Below are positions 26,390 to 35,679 of a DNA stretch of 49,330 nt, one piece after another. The first letter of the stretch is position 1. Every line of letters starts with the position of its first letter. Source of the stretch: Candidatus Heimdallarchaeota archaeon LC_2 (lineage in GTDB: Archaea > Asgardarchaeota > Heimdallarchaeia > Heimdallarchaeales > Kariarchaeaceae); contig MDVR01000033.1 in assembly GCA_001940725.1 (NCBI GenBank), positions 1 through 49,330 of the forward strand, read 5' to 3'. Position numbers and translations under genes: made by a program. Under the pieces are notes generated by a model. The model worked only from the letters and a program-made list of their open reading frames with translations, searched no databases and was not told the DNA's origin.

Positions 26390-27889
26390 TTACTTTATTA
26401 TCAATGATTTTGAAGTCATTTCATATGGTATTGGGACTTTCATCAATTCTAATATTGTTGGTGCAATATTTGATAACCCAAAATTTTGGTTTAACTCATA
26501 ATTACCGGTAATCAGGAAAGGCACTTTATTTGTAGTGTGAGCAGTGTGAGGAAGACCGTTTGATTCCATCAATTCACAATTTCCATGATCGGATGTAATA
26601 ATCATTGTATAATTATTTGTTTTACAGCTTTCATAAATTAATTTTAAAGCTTTATCTGTAACTTCTAAGGCTTGTATTGTTGCTTCTAATTTTCCAGTGT
26701 GACCAACCATATCAGGAGCTGCAATATTTACTACAATGAATTCATTGTCCATTCCTTCAATTGTATTCTTTGTCATTTCAGCGATCTCTAGGGTTGACAT
26801 ACTAGGTTGCATATCATAAGTTTCTACTTTAAGACTTGGTATTAGAATTCTGTATTCATTCGGAAAATCTTTTTCGTTCCCTCCATTTAAGAAATAGGTT
26901 ACATGTGCATATTTTTCAGTCTCACCAATATGTGTTTGCTTCATACCGTGTATAGAGATAATCTCTGCCAATGAATTTTTTAAAGTCGGAGCGTCAAATA
27001 ATACTGGATACTGCCAGGATTTCACATAACTTGTCATTGTAGTGAATAGGATTTTTTTACTTATAGGGGATCCGTGATCCCATTCTCCATTAATTGCCAT
27101 CGTAATTTGTCTGGCTCTATCAGGCCGAAAATTGTAAAATAAAATTGCATCACCTTCCTTCATGATACCTTCAGGATTGATTAAGATTGGTTTTAGAAAT
27201 TCATCTGTTTCATTCTCAGAATATCTTATTTTGACTGTATTATACGGATTTGAAGAGCTTTCTCCAACTCCGTTTAAATAAAGATCATAGGCGATTTTCG
27301 TCCTATCCCATTTCTTATCCCTATCCATTGCGTAAAATCTTCCAATAATCGTAGCTAGTTTTGTATTTTCCATTTTTTCTAAAGAAGCATCTAGCCTCTT
27401 TATATATTTTACCGAACTAGAAGGTGGTGTATCTCGCCCATCCGTAATTGCATGAATGAAAATTGAGTTTGATAAATCGTTGTTAAAAATTGTTAAAAGT
27501 GTTTCCAAGTGATATTGACTACTATGGACTCCACCATCAGATAGGAGGCCCATCAAATGCAATCTACCATTTGAATTTCTCAAATATCTTATAATATCTT
27601 GAATTACGTTGTTGCGAGCAAGTGAACCATTAACACATGATCTATTGATAAGTTCTAACGATTGAAAATTAATTCGCCCAGAACCGATTGTTAAATGACC
27701 GACTTCAGAATTTCCCATTATATTATCTGGTAGACCAACAGAATTTCCTGAAGCATCCAATTCTGTACTCGAATATTTCTTATTCAAGTATTCCCAAGTG
27801 GGCATATCAGCTTGGGATATTGCATTAACTTTCGAAATTGGGGCAATTCCAAAGCCATCAATTATTACTAAGACAATAGTTTGAGCCAC
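26390..27889 (-). CDS. gpmI: 2,3-bisphosphoglycerate-independent phosphoglycerate mutase
   Basis: Manganese enzyme interconverting 3- and 2-phosphoglycerate in glycolysis/gluconeogenesis. At 499 residues it is the long bacterial-type GpmI, not the shorter archaeal ApgM. Alkaline-phosphatase-superfamily metal site motifs are visible: VLVIIDGFGIAP (Asp11), DNIMGNSEVGHL with nucleophile Ser61, SDGGVHS, HAITDGRDTPPSS, FYNFRPDRARQI and the C-terminal TSDHGNCE and PHTAHTTNKVP. The start at ATG 27889 fits the family N-terminus. Confidence 0.96.
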   Translation of the reverse strand: MAQTIVLVIIDGFGIAPISKVNAISQADMPTWEYLNKKYSSTELDASGNSVGLPDNIMGNSEVGHLTIGSGRINFQSLELINRSCVNGSLARNNVIQDIIRYLRNSNGRLHLMGLLSDGGVHSSQYHLETLLTIFNNDLSNSIFIHAITDGRDTPPSSSVKYIKRLDASLEKMENTKLATIIGRFYAMDRDKKWDRTKIAYDLYLNGVGESSSNPYNTVKIRYSENETDEFLKPILINPEGIMKEGDAILFYNFRPDRARQITMAINGEWDHGSPISKKILFTTMTSYVKSWQYPVLFDAPTLKNSLAEIISIHGMKQTHIGETEKYAHVTYFLNGGNEKDFPNEYRILIPSLKVETYDMQPSMSTLEIAEMTKNTIEGMDNEFIVVNIAAPDMVGHTGKLEATIQALEVTDKALKLIYESCKTNNYTMIITSDHGNCELMESNGLPHTAHTTNKVPFLITGNYELNQNFGLSNIAPTILELMKVPIPYEMTSKSLIIK

Positions 27890-28067
27890 GGTTGTTTCAA
27901 AATTCCTTAAAATATAAGATTTTATTCAGTGAATTATTAAATAGAAGGATATCTAAGTTTAGTTTTCTATATTTGATATTATTAATATTTACGAAATCGG
28001 ATCGACTCCCGATACAAGCTATTTTACCTATGTAAATCCATCTAAAAATTGGATTCTATCAGAAAGA

Positions 28068-28739
28068 ATGAAATATATTGAGGTGAAAATAATTAGTATG
28101 GAACCGACTGAGAATATAGATTCAACACCTGCACCATCTTCTGATGATACAAGTGCCTTAAAAGAGGAAATCACAAAATTAAATGCTCAAATTGAAAGTG
28201 TAAATTTTGAGGTCGAATCTTTAAGAACAGAAAAAGATGGGTTAAATTTTAAAGTCACTGAATTAAATTCAAAATTTACGGTAGCAGAACAAGATACTGA
28301 AGCAGCTAAAACCAAAGCTACAGATATGGAAACAAAGGTTACCGAATTAACCTCAGAGAAAAGTATCACGTCTGAAAAAATTGATCAAATGTTAGGAGAA
28401 AAAGCTGCTAATGATAATGAAATAACCACGCTTAGGTCAAAAGTTGAAGGATTAGAAACTGAAATGAGTGTTCTGAAATCTAGTTCTGGTAATTTAGAAG
28501 ATTTACAAAATGAAGTAAAGATATTGAAAATATTAGCTTCCACGGCCTCCCAAGCAATGGATATGTATAATGTATTGAAAACTCACAAGAGCCTCTCGTT
28601 AAGAAAACTATCTATGCAAGCAGGAATGGCTTCCTCAAGTTGTTTAGCTTTACTAGAAGGATTGGAAAAAGCAGGATTGGTTAAATTCGAAAGAGCTAGT
28701 GCAGATGATACTGATCCAAAAATAACTCTAATCGGCTAA
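28068..28739 (+). CDS. Coiled-coil protein with C-terminal winged-helix-like domain
   Basis: The protein (223 residues from ATG 28068) has a long heptad-rich coiled coil at about 30-150 and a C-terminal helix-turn-helix-like domain (MYNVLKTHKSLSLRKLSMQAGMASSSCLALLEGLEKAGLVKFE, about 170-210). An alternative ATG at 28098 (MEPTENIDSTP) looks more like a natural start and has gaggtg 15 bases before it. A DNA-binding oligomer is likely but unproven. It stands alone with an AT-rich leader of 178 bases on one side. Confidence 0.65.
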   Translation: MKYIEVKIISMEPTENIDSTPAPSSDDTSALKEEITKLNAQIESVNFEVESLRTEKDGLNFKVTELNSKFTVAEQDTEAAKTKATDMETKVTELTSEKSITSEKIDQMLGEKAANDNEITTLRSKVEGLETEMSVLKSSSGNLEDLQNEVKILKILASTASQAMDMYNVLKTHKSLSLRKLSMQAGMASSSCLALLEGLEKAGLVKFERASADDTDPKITLIG

Positions 28740-28833
28740 TTTTATGTTTTAGTATATTAAATTCTCCATTAATTCCTGATCACAAACGGGATAGATCGAT
28801 TTTAATTAATATGATATAATTTCATTTAAATTA

Positions 28834-30144
28834 ATGTTCTCTAATGAAACATATTCTTCTAGACGTGATAATCTAATGAAAAATTTGGGAGAAGGTGTTA
28901 TTATTCTCCCGAGTTATCCTGAACGTATTTTAAGTAATGATACTTACCATAAATTCCGACAACAAAATGAAATAATCTATTATTCAGGATTTCCTGAACC
29001 TGAAACAACGGTTGTTATTGAAAATCAAGGTAAAGATATTTTATATCATTTATTCGTGAGAAAAAGAGATCCGTTAAGAGAGACATGGAATGGGATAAGG
29101 TATGGACTTGAGGGTGCTAAGAAGAAATTTAATCCCGATTTTGTATATGAATCTAATGAATTGGAAAAACAGCTATTTGAAATTTTGAAAAAATATGAAA
29201 ATGTGTTTTTGCAAAGTGGTGAAAATTCAACAACAGATGATATAGTTTTTTCTGTCATAAAAAAAGCGATCAATGCAACAGATCGAAATGGAAAAGGTCC
29301 AATTAATATAAAGAATCCTATTGATGTATTTCATAAAATTAGAGCTATAAAGGGTAAGGAAGAAATTTCGATATGTGAGAAATCTGCCAAAATAAGCTCA
29401 AACGCAATGACAAATGCCATGGCTAATACAAGACCGGGTATGAATGAATATCAAATCGAAGCATTATTGGAATTTGAATTTCGAAATCAGGGTGCCCAAA
29501 GACCGGCCTATAATTCTATATGTGGTAATGGAGTTAATGGAACAATTTTACATTATGAAGATAATAATCAAGAATTAATTGATGGAAATCTTCTATTAGT
29601 TGATGCAGGTTGTCAATACCAAGATTATTGCGCGGATATAACAAGAACCTGGCCCGTAAATGGGAAATTTAGTGACGCTCAAAGAAAAATATACGAGTTA
29701 GTTTTATCTATTCAAAAAGAATGTATTGAAATGATAAAACCAGATATTAAATTTCAGGATATTAGCAATCATGCAATTAAACTAATTACAAGAGGATTAT
29801 TAAAAATTGGTCTCCTTGAGGGTGTTCTTGAAGATTTAATTAAGGATGAAAAATATAAAAGATTCTATATGCATGGATTAGGACATTGGGTAGGCATGGA
29901 TGTGCACGATACTGGTAGATTCAATATAAAAGAAGAAAAGCTAATACCTGGATTGTATGTAACTGTGGAACCTGGAATATATATTCCTGATGATGAAGAC
30001 ATCCCCTTGAAATTTCGAGGAATTGGTGTAAGAATAGAAGATGATGTTTTAGTAACTGCAACAGGATATGAAATATTAACAAAAGATGTGATTAAAGAAA
30101 TTGATCAGATAGAAGAAATTGTTGGATCTAAAGTTACCCTATAA
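28834..30144 (+). CDS. pepP: Xaa-Pro aminopeptidase (aminopeptidase P, M24B)
   Basis: Cytoplasmic metallopeptidase removing N-terminal residues next to proline. An N-terminal AMP_N domain (YSSRRDNLMKNLGEGVIILPSYPERILSND) is followed by the pita-bread catalytic domain. The two-metal ligands are visible: Asp in LLVDAGCQ, Asp in CADITRTWP, His in MHGLGHWVGMDVHDTG, Glu in VTVEPGIYI and Glu in GVRIEDDVLV. At 436 residues it is the size of E. coli PepP. The start MFSNETYSSRRDNLM fits the family. It is monocistronic. Confidence 0.94.
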   Translation: MFSNETYSSRRDNLMKNLGEGVIILPSYPERILSNDTYHKFRQQNEIIYYSGFPEPETTVVIENQGKDILYHLFVRKRDPLRETWNGIRYGLEGAKKKFNPDFVYESNELEKQLFEILKKYENVFLQSGENSTTDDIVFSVIKKAINATDRNGKGPINIKNPIDVFHKIRAIKGKEEISICEKSAKISSNAMTNAMANTRPGMNEYQIEALLEFEFRNQGAQRPAYNSICGNGVNGTILHYEDNNQELIDGNLLLVDAGCQYQDYCADITRTWPVNGKFSDAQRKIYELVLSIQKECIEMIKPDIKFQDISNHAIKLITRGLLKIGLLEGVLEDLIKDEKYKRFYMHGLGHWVGMDVHDTGRFNIKEEKLIPGLYVTVEPGIYIPDDEDIPLKFRGIGVRIEDDVLVTATGYEILTKDVIKEIDQIEEIVGSKVTL

Positions 30145-30165
30145 TTTGTTTTTACTAATAGGATT

Positions 30166-30423
30166 TTAAGTAATAGCAATTAGCATTTCTTCAGCCTGTG
30201 ATTGTGTTAAGATTTCATTTTCAACACAATTATCTAGTGCAGTTTTTATGATGTCCTTATCACCACCAACCGCTTGTAATAACATCTCTGATCTATAGTT
30301 AAGATCAAATTCCATAAGAACAAATTTGGATACTATTGCCATCCAAATTTCAGTGTCATCTAATTGCTGAGCCTCGGTTTCTCTTTTAGTGGCCATCTCT
30401 TTAAATGACATCATTAACCTCAA
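30166..30423 (-). CDS. Small helical protein, paralogue of the 19.7-kb gene
   Basis: The 85-residue protein shares the core pattern of the 108-residue protein at 19701-20027: (S/T)EIW, hydrophobic helix, then LL.A(I/V) and a final helix after LT. Both have an N-terminal stretch rich in E, K and R. It lies 8 bases downstream of the HxlR regulator on the same strand, so it is probably cotranscribed with it. Function unknown. Confidence 0.6.
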   Translation of the reverse strand: MRLMMSFKEMATKRETEAQQLDDTEIWMAIVSKFVLMEFDLNYRSEMLLQAVGGDKDIIKTALDNCVENEILTQSQAEEMLIAIT

Positions 30424-30431
30424 AATAATAA

Positions 30432-30800
30432 TTAAATGGATTCTCCAACTTCTTCCACCTTAATATGAGAACGCCTTCGTAGGAGTTCTGATCCCCAATT
30501 AGTAATAGAATCAATTATTTCACAAAGAATTGCACCGAAACTGGTTATAAAATAAGCCGAACGTGGAGGTGAGATAGATATTGAACGTTTTTCAATTATA
30601 TCTTTTGAAATAAATTCAGACAATAAATCAGATAAAACTGAAGCCGACACACCTTGTATTGTCTGCTTTAATTCTCCAAAACTCATTGGATCATGAGTTA
30701 ATTCATGAAGAATCATCAAACTCCATTTTCGTCCGATCAATCTAAGGACTTCAACAACTTCCTCTGAAAGAGCGTGATCTTGATCCATAATTGTTAACAA
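30432..30800 (-). CDS. HxlR-family winged-helix transcriptional regulator
   Basis: The protein has the HxlR signature: a helix LRLIGRKWSLMILHELTHD, the recognition region MSFGELKQTIQGVSASVLSDLLSEFISKDIIEKR, and the wing SPPRSAYFITSFGAILCEIIDSITNWGSELLRRR. It lacks the N-terminal Cys found in redox-sensing members. The frame opens at TTG 30800; ATG at 30788 (MDQDHALSEE) is an equally good start. Inverted repeats just upstream (30801-30833) could be its own operator. It overlaps no other gene and shares an operon with the small helical protein. Confidence 0.82.
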   Translation of the reverse strand: MLTIMDQDHALSEEVVEVLRLIGRKWSLMILHELTHDPMSFGELKQTIQGVSASVLSDLLSEFISKDIIEKRSISISPPRSAYFITSFGAILCEIIDSITNWGSELLRRRSHIKVEEVGESI

Positions 30801-30833
30801 AAAGATTAATTAATTTATCTTTCCGAACGAAAG
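30801..30833. promoter_or_regulatory. Inverted repeats upstream of the HxlR gene
   Basis: AAAGAT (30801-30806) pairs with ATCTTT (30817-30822), and CTTTC (30819-30823) with GAAAG (30829-30833), directly before the HxlR start. They may be autoregulatory operators. They are short and lie in AT-rich DNA, so chance is possible. Confidence 0.28.
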
Positions 30834-31007
30834 TTTTGAAATGATTTTTTTTAATTTATTCAATAACAATTTAACGTCAATATATTTGGAGTCAATCAAC
30901 TCTCATTTTACAAATTCAATTCTAAATAAATCAATGTTAAACACACTGAAATTCCCTAGGCTATCAATAATCTTCTTAATAATGGATTTATTACTAAATT
31001 TGTTATT

Positions 31008-32114
31008 GTGCTTGATATTGTATTGATTGTTCCGATCGTTTCTACATTGTTGGCATTGGCAGGTTTTGTATTTGTATTAATTAGTTTTAGAGCGAAGCCT
31101 TGGAAAATGAAATTTTGGTTGATTGTTACAACATTTTCTTTTATCCCTTGGGCTGGATTGACGATTTTTATGAGATTAGCCAACTCTCATGATCAAGCTC
31201 TTTGGTTACTCAGAGGATCTTTTATCTCTCTACAAATTTCCTTCTACGCAGCGTATAGGTTTCACCACTTAATGACATTCAGACCATCAGATAATAGAAT
31301 TGCAACTTTTGGATTAGCTGCATTAACAGGATTTAATATTGCGCTTGCAATTAATCCGACGCATTTGGATACATTAGTTGATGCCTCAGGCAAATATTAT
31401 GTTGATATATTTGGTCCCCTTCTCTTAACTACAAACGTAATTCTTGGTGCATGGGCAGGTTATTTTGTGTTTCAAGCTCTAAATGAAATGGATGCCTTTG
31501 CATTATTCTACGATAAGAAAGGTATTAGAAATACGATTCCCATATTCCTTTTTGCATCAGTCATCTTATTCGCAATTATTACACTCACATTATGGCTTGC
31601 ACAGGGGAGGTCAACCGATACAACAGCATTTATGTCGATTATGGATTTAGCTATAGTTTTTTTTGGTTACACTTATGGGGTTAATCCTACAAGTAAAATA
31701 TTGGCACCACAAAGAATTTGGAGTTTCATAATAGTTGATATAAATGGAATATCGGTTTATGAACATCATTTTTCAGAGAAAGAAAAAATAGGTGAACTTA
31801 CATTATTAGCTATGGCATTGGCTGCTTCAAATTCGACGATTATAGCGAATTTAGAAAGTAAAACTGCGATTAATGAAATATCAATGGAGGATCGGACTAT
31901 ATTAATTGAGGAAAATGATACAATGCTATTTTGCCTTGTTGCAGATCATAGTTCTATACAACTTCAAATTGAATTAAAAGAATTAGTGAAACGAATCGTT
32001 GAGCATAAAAAATTTAGAAAACCGAGACTTGGGGAGGTATTTGGCATTTATTCGTACACTGATGGAATTTTGAAGGAAATATTTGGATCCAAAATGGGAT
32101 CAAGGAGAGCTTAG
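31008..32114 (+). CDS. 7TM membrane protein with C-terminal longin-like domain (first of a tandem pair)
   Basis: Seven hydrophobic segments are visible at about 3-25, 34-55, 66-84, 98-115, 133-155, 174-197 and 206-224. The C-terminal about 105 residues (from IWSFIIVDINGISVYEHHF) follow the longin order: two strands, a long helix (GELTLLAMALAASNSTII), three strands (EISMED, TILIEEN, MLFCLVADHS) and a helix (SIQLQIELKELVKRIVEHKK). Longin domains serve trafficking proteins in eukaryotes and are abundant in Asgard archaea, so a receptor or GTPase partner role is inference. The start is GTG. The next gene, 9 bases downstream, has the same architecture. Confidence 0.68.
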   Translation: MLDIVLIVPIVSTLLALAGFVFVLISFRAKPWKMKFWLIVTTFSFIPWAGLTIFMRLANSHDQALWLLRGSFISLQISFYAAYRFHHLMTFRPSDNRIATFGLAALTGFNIALAINPTHLDTLVDASGKYYVDIFGPLLLTTNVILGAWAGYFVFQALNEMDAFALFYDKKGIRNTIPIFLFASVILFAIITLTLWLAQGRSTDTTAFMSIMDLAIVFFGYTYGVNPTSKILAPQRIWSFIIVDINGISVYEHHFSEKEKIGELTLLAMALAASNSTIIANLESKTAINEISMEDRTILIEENDTMLFCLVADHSSIQLQIELKELVKRIVEHKKFRKPRLGEVFGIYSYTDGILKEIFGSKMGSRRA

Positions 32115-32123
32115 GGGAAAAAT

Positions 32124-33173
32124 ATGAATATTATCTACTTTTTTTTAATTTCAGCATTTATTATCGCCATTGTCTCTTGGTTTATTGTGATGGTAACTTT
32201 TAGGAATTACTACTCAGGAATGGGATTGACAATTATAATTGCATATGCTTTAATTGTTAGCTACACGGTATTAGAACTTTTTATTTTTCTTGCAGATTCA
32301 ATAGCTATAGCAAACAATATATCAAAAATTTCAACAATAGTGCTTGTTACCGGATTATACCTCTTGCATTATTTCCATGATGAAATATCAGCCGAATATC
32401 GCCAACGAAAGACTATGGTAATTGCTTCTTTAATTTGGGGTATGAATGTCGGGGTTACTCTCATAGATGGATCTATAAAAATACGTGATGACCCTTTCGT
32501 CCCCGTTTTACATCCCTTATTTGGTCTGTTGATTACAGGGCAGAGTGTTCTTCTGATTCATCGTATCACATCTCATAATATCACTATGGGAAACCTATCT
32601 AATCATTACGGAATAAAGGAAAAGGTGCCAGCTAGATATCGAGAATATTTGCAAAGAATTTTATATGTATTCCTATTCTTTACTGCTTTGAGTTATATCA
32701 TTATTGATAATCAAGCTTCAACAGCCTCGACTGTAATAATTCCAGTGGGGGGCTTATTTCTAGCATTACTTTATAATCGTGATCCATTATCTTCATTGCC
32801 TATTGCGCAACCAATTGAGGCAATTGCTCTTATTAGGGAGGATAAAGTCCGATTCTTACATGTTTTAGATTCTACGGGGGAATCAGTTGTCAAGCAGGAA
32901 AATTTTGGTATTTTGATGATTACTTTGAGCAAATTTTTCAAGGAAATGATGAAGTCTGAAACAAAAATTAGATCGATCAGCACTCACGATGTATTGGTAA
33001 TGTTTGAGATAAGTGGTAAAGATTATATTGTGTTAATTCTAAAACGTAGAGCACCACTAATCAGAAAAATTCTCAAATTAGTTGTTACTGAAATTGGGCT
33101 AAACAATCCTCAAGATGATACAAGCTTCTCAAATTTGATTAATAAATATTTATTATTCAGACCAACAAAGTAG
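32124..33173 (+). CDS. 7TM membrane protein with C-terminal longin-like domain (second of a tandem pair)
   Basis: The 349-residue protein again has seven membrane segments (about 5-27, 33-55, 67-85, 97-115, 127-145, 178-195 and 199-214) and a C-terminal domain with the same order: IEAIALIREDKVRFLHVLD (two strands), ILMITLSKFFKEMM (helix), SISTHDVLVMFEISGKDYIVLILK (three strands) and PLIRKILKLVVTEIGL (helix). Sequence similarity to its neighbour is low, so the pair is old. aggggaaaaatATG gives a good Shine-Dalgarno. It is surely cotranscribed with the gene before it. Confidence 0.66.
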   Translation: MNIIYFFLISAFIIAIVSWFIVMVTFRNYYSGMGLTIIIAYALIVSYTVLELFIFLADSIAIANNISKISTIVLVTGLYLLHYFHDEISAEYRQRKTMVIASLIWGMNVGVTLIDGSIKIRDDPFVPVLHPLFGLLITGQSVLLIHRITSHNITMGNLSNHYGIKEKVPARYREYLQRILYVFLFFTALSYIIIDNQASTASTVIIPVGGLFLALLYNRDPLSSLPIAQPIEAIALIREDKVRFLHVLDSTGESVVKQENFGILMITLSKFFKEMMKSETKIRSISTHDVLVMFEISGKDYIVLILKRRAPLIRKILKLVVTEIGLNNPQDDTSFSNLINKYLLFRPTK

Positions 33174-33199
33174 TGTATTATTTTATTTCATACATATTT

Positions 33200-33544
33200 T
33201 TATTTTGTAGTGTATCCCAAATTCTCAGTTTCATTAATTATCATATTCATACCGCTTTCAATGGTTTGTTGAACTTCCTCTAAATAATCTTGCATATCAG
33301 CATCACGATCCATCCATGTTATTCGGAACTTGAAAATTAATTCTATATGTCCCAAATCGCCATAATATTCCAAAATTAGAGAAGGATACCGATATGGTTG
33401 TAATCTATCAATTTCATTTTTAACTTCAGTTGTTTTAGATTCAATCACGCTTATGTCATATTCATCGTCATCTTCTTCATCTTCATCGTAATCATTCAAT
33501 AAACCTCGAAATAACACATTTAAGACTGTGATCTGACTTGACAT
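33200..33544 (-). CDS. Hypothetical small acidic protein
   Basis: I do not recognise the 114-residue protein. It has an acidic stretch near residues 18-29 (DYDEDEEDDDEYD) followed by an alpha/beta segment (YPSLILEYYGDLGHIELIFKFRITWMDRD) and a helix. It follows LonB on the minus strand after 20 bases, so it could be its partner or substrate adaptor, but nothing in the sequence shows this. Confidence 0.55.
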   Translation of the reverse strand: MSSQITVLNVLFRGLLNDYDEDEEDDDEYDISVIESKTTEVKNEIDRLQPYRYPSLILEYYGDLGHIELIFKFRITWMDRDADMQDYLEEVQQTIESGMNMIINETENLGYTTK

Positions 33545-33564
33545 GTTATCAACTTGAATATTAT

Positions 33565-35502
33565 TTAAGCAGGTGTTCCCTTACCTGGGGGAAGGGATTT
33601 CTTAGATTTTACCACAAAATCAACAGAATCATAATTTGTTTTGAATTTATCTGCTAAATCTGCAAATTCTGGAATTAAAATATTTCTTAGCACATCAGAA
33701 AACGAATCGACAACAATGATTTCCATATCGTCTTTAATTTTTGGATCTAAATGTAAATCCTCAAAATTTTGTCTTGGTAAGATTATTCTCTTTATCCCAG
33801 TTTTATATGCCGCTTCGGCTTTTAACGTTGCACCTCCAATAGGTAAAACATGTCCTCTAACAGATAACGATCCAGTCATAGCTGTGTCCTGTCTAACAGG
33901 TGCATTGGTAATAGCTGATACAATTGCGGTTGCTATTGTAATTGAAGCTGAATCACCTTCAACCCCATGGGTTCCAACAAATTGGATATGAATATCCATA
34001 TTTGATATGTCTTTAGCCATGAATTTCTTGATCAATGCTGAAATATTCTGAACTGATTCTCTTGCCATAACCCTTAATTGACCTGTAGCAATAATTTTGC
34101 CACCTCTTTGACTCGGAGTAATTTCTGCTTCAATTGGCATTACTGAACCTGAAGAATCACCAACTACTGATAATCCATTAACTCTACCAATCACAGCTTT
34201 GTCAATTAGGACCAAATCGTAATCTTTCATTCTCTCTAAATATTGATTTGTTAATTGATTTTCAAGGGTAGTAGCCACTCCTCTAGCACTTGTAACTTCT
34301 TCTTCCGTAACTAACTCAACACCTTTTTCTATTGCAAGATCACCAGCTGCACGGATTAAACCTCCAAGTTCTCTTAATTTTAATGAAAGAGAATGTTTTC
34401 GAGGGCTTCTTCTTCTAGCTTCAAGAATTACCGCTTCGACAGCAGATTTTGTGAAATGAGGTATTTTATGATCTTTAGCTACTTCTTGTGCTACAAATCT
34501 AGCTATTTTTCTCCGATTGGGAAGAGTATCAGCCATTGAATGTTTCATAACGAGCTCATATCCTTGACCTCGAATTCTTGACCGTAAAGCAGGATGGAGA
34601 TTCCTTATAGTTTCTTCATTACCTGCAGCAATCAAAACAAAATTGCAGGGTACAGCATCGGTTCGTACCATGGCGCCAGAAGAAAGCTCACTTTGACCAG
34701 TAATTGGGAATTTCTTTTCTTGCAATGCTGATAATAGTTGTTGTTGAGTCTTGATATGAAAAGTTCCTATCTCATCAATATAAAGAACTCCTTTATGGGC
34801 TTTATGGATTAGTCCGACTTCTACTCTTTCATGTGGAGGGGTCCCTAATCCTCCTGATTGAAAGGGATCATGTCTAACGTCACCGAGTAGTCCTCCAGAA
34901 TGTGATCCTGTACCATCAAAATACGGTGCATTTTCAACTTGTGAATTATCTACCAATATTTTGGGAATTAGTACATCACTTCGACTTCTAACACTGTTAA
35001 GAACCATAAATGCAAATAATCCGACAAAAATTGACATCAATATAATTTCAGGACGTCCACCTGAAAAAATTGCACCCAACAAAACTATAAGAAGAGGAAT
35101 TATAATTGCAAACATAGATCTGGCACTTTCTCCCTTTCTTGCTTGCTCAGAGGCGATTTCTACTCTAGCTCTTCCTTCTCCTGCGGGTAAAGTCACTATT
35201 TTTGGATTGTTTGGATTTTCGCCGTTTGCTACTACCAATATATCCTCTAAGATGTTTTTGGGTAACATTTCTGCTAAAGCAGAACCAAGTAATGATTTAC
35301 CAGTCCCTGGTTCCCCTATCAACATCACGTGTCTACCTTGAGCTGCAGCTTTGCGTAGGACATTAACAGCAGGTTCTTGTCCAATAACTTGATCAATTAT
35401 CCTAGATGGAATTGAAATTTCCCCAGTATTAGCAAAATCGATGTCTAATATTGATGAATCTTTATCGGTTCCATTGGATGAATTGCTTTCACGCGGTTCC
35501 AT
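33565..35502 (-). CDS. lonB: Archaeal membrane-anchored Lon protease (LonB)
   Basis: ATP-dependent membrane protease of 645 residues. The AAA+ domain has Walker A GEPGTGKS (63-70) and Walker B LYIDEI (240-245), with two adjacent membrane segments (about 129-147 and 151-171) between them, as in all archaeal LonB. The proteolytic domain has the Ser-Lys dyad: Ser518 in VEGDSASIT and Lys561 in GGATLKAEAA, with the same spacing as Ser550/Lys593 in Methanocaldococcus Lon. The N-terminal about 30 residues are Ser/Asp-rich. It likely degrades membrane and unfolded proteins. A small acidic gene follows. It is divergent from prs across 177 bases. Confidence 0.95.
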   Translation of the reverse strand: MEPRESNSSNGTDKDSSILDIDFANTGEISIPSRIIDQVIGQEPAVNVLRKAAAQGRHVMLIGEPGTGKSLLGSALAEMLPKNILEDILVVANGENPNNPKIVTLPAGEGRARVEIASEQARKGESARSMFAIIIPLLIVLLGAIFSGGRPEIILMSIFVGLFAFMVLNSVRSRSDVLIPKILVDNSQVENAPYFDGTGSHSGGLLGDVRHDPFQSGGLGTPPHERVEVGLIHKAHKGVLYIDEIGTFHIKTQQQLLSALQEKKFPITGQSELSSGAMVRTDAVPCNFVLIAAGNEETIRNLHPALRSRIRGQGYELVMKHSMADTLPNRRKIARFVAQEVAKDHKIPHFTKSAVEAVILEARRRSPRKHSLSLKLRELGGLIRAAGDLAIEKGVELVTEEEVTSARGVATTLENQLTNQYLERMKDYDLVLIDKAVIGRVNGLSVVGDSSGSVMPIEAEITPSQRGGKIIATGQLRVMARESVQNISALIKKFMAKDISNMDIHIQFVGTHGVEGDSASITIATAIVSAITNAPVRQDTAMTGSLSVRGHVLPIGGATLKAEAAYKTGIKRIILPRQNFEDLHLDPKIKDDMEIIVVDSFSDVLRNILIPEFADLADKFKTNYDSVDFVVKSKKSLPPGKGTPA

Positions 35503-35679
35503 AAATTATCGTTATATCATATTTAACAAAAATCAGTAAAAAACGTTTATTTTAGGTGTATTTATTTTTATTAGTTCGCACGTTTTTTAGAACAAAATTG
35601 ACTTATCTACGACGAAAAAAAAGTACTAGTCTAGACTCTTAACTCAATATTAATTTTCCCATTTAATTTTCTTAAAATA

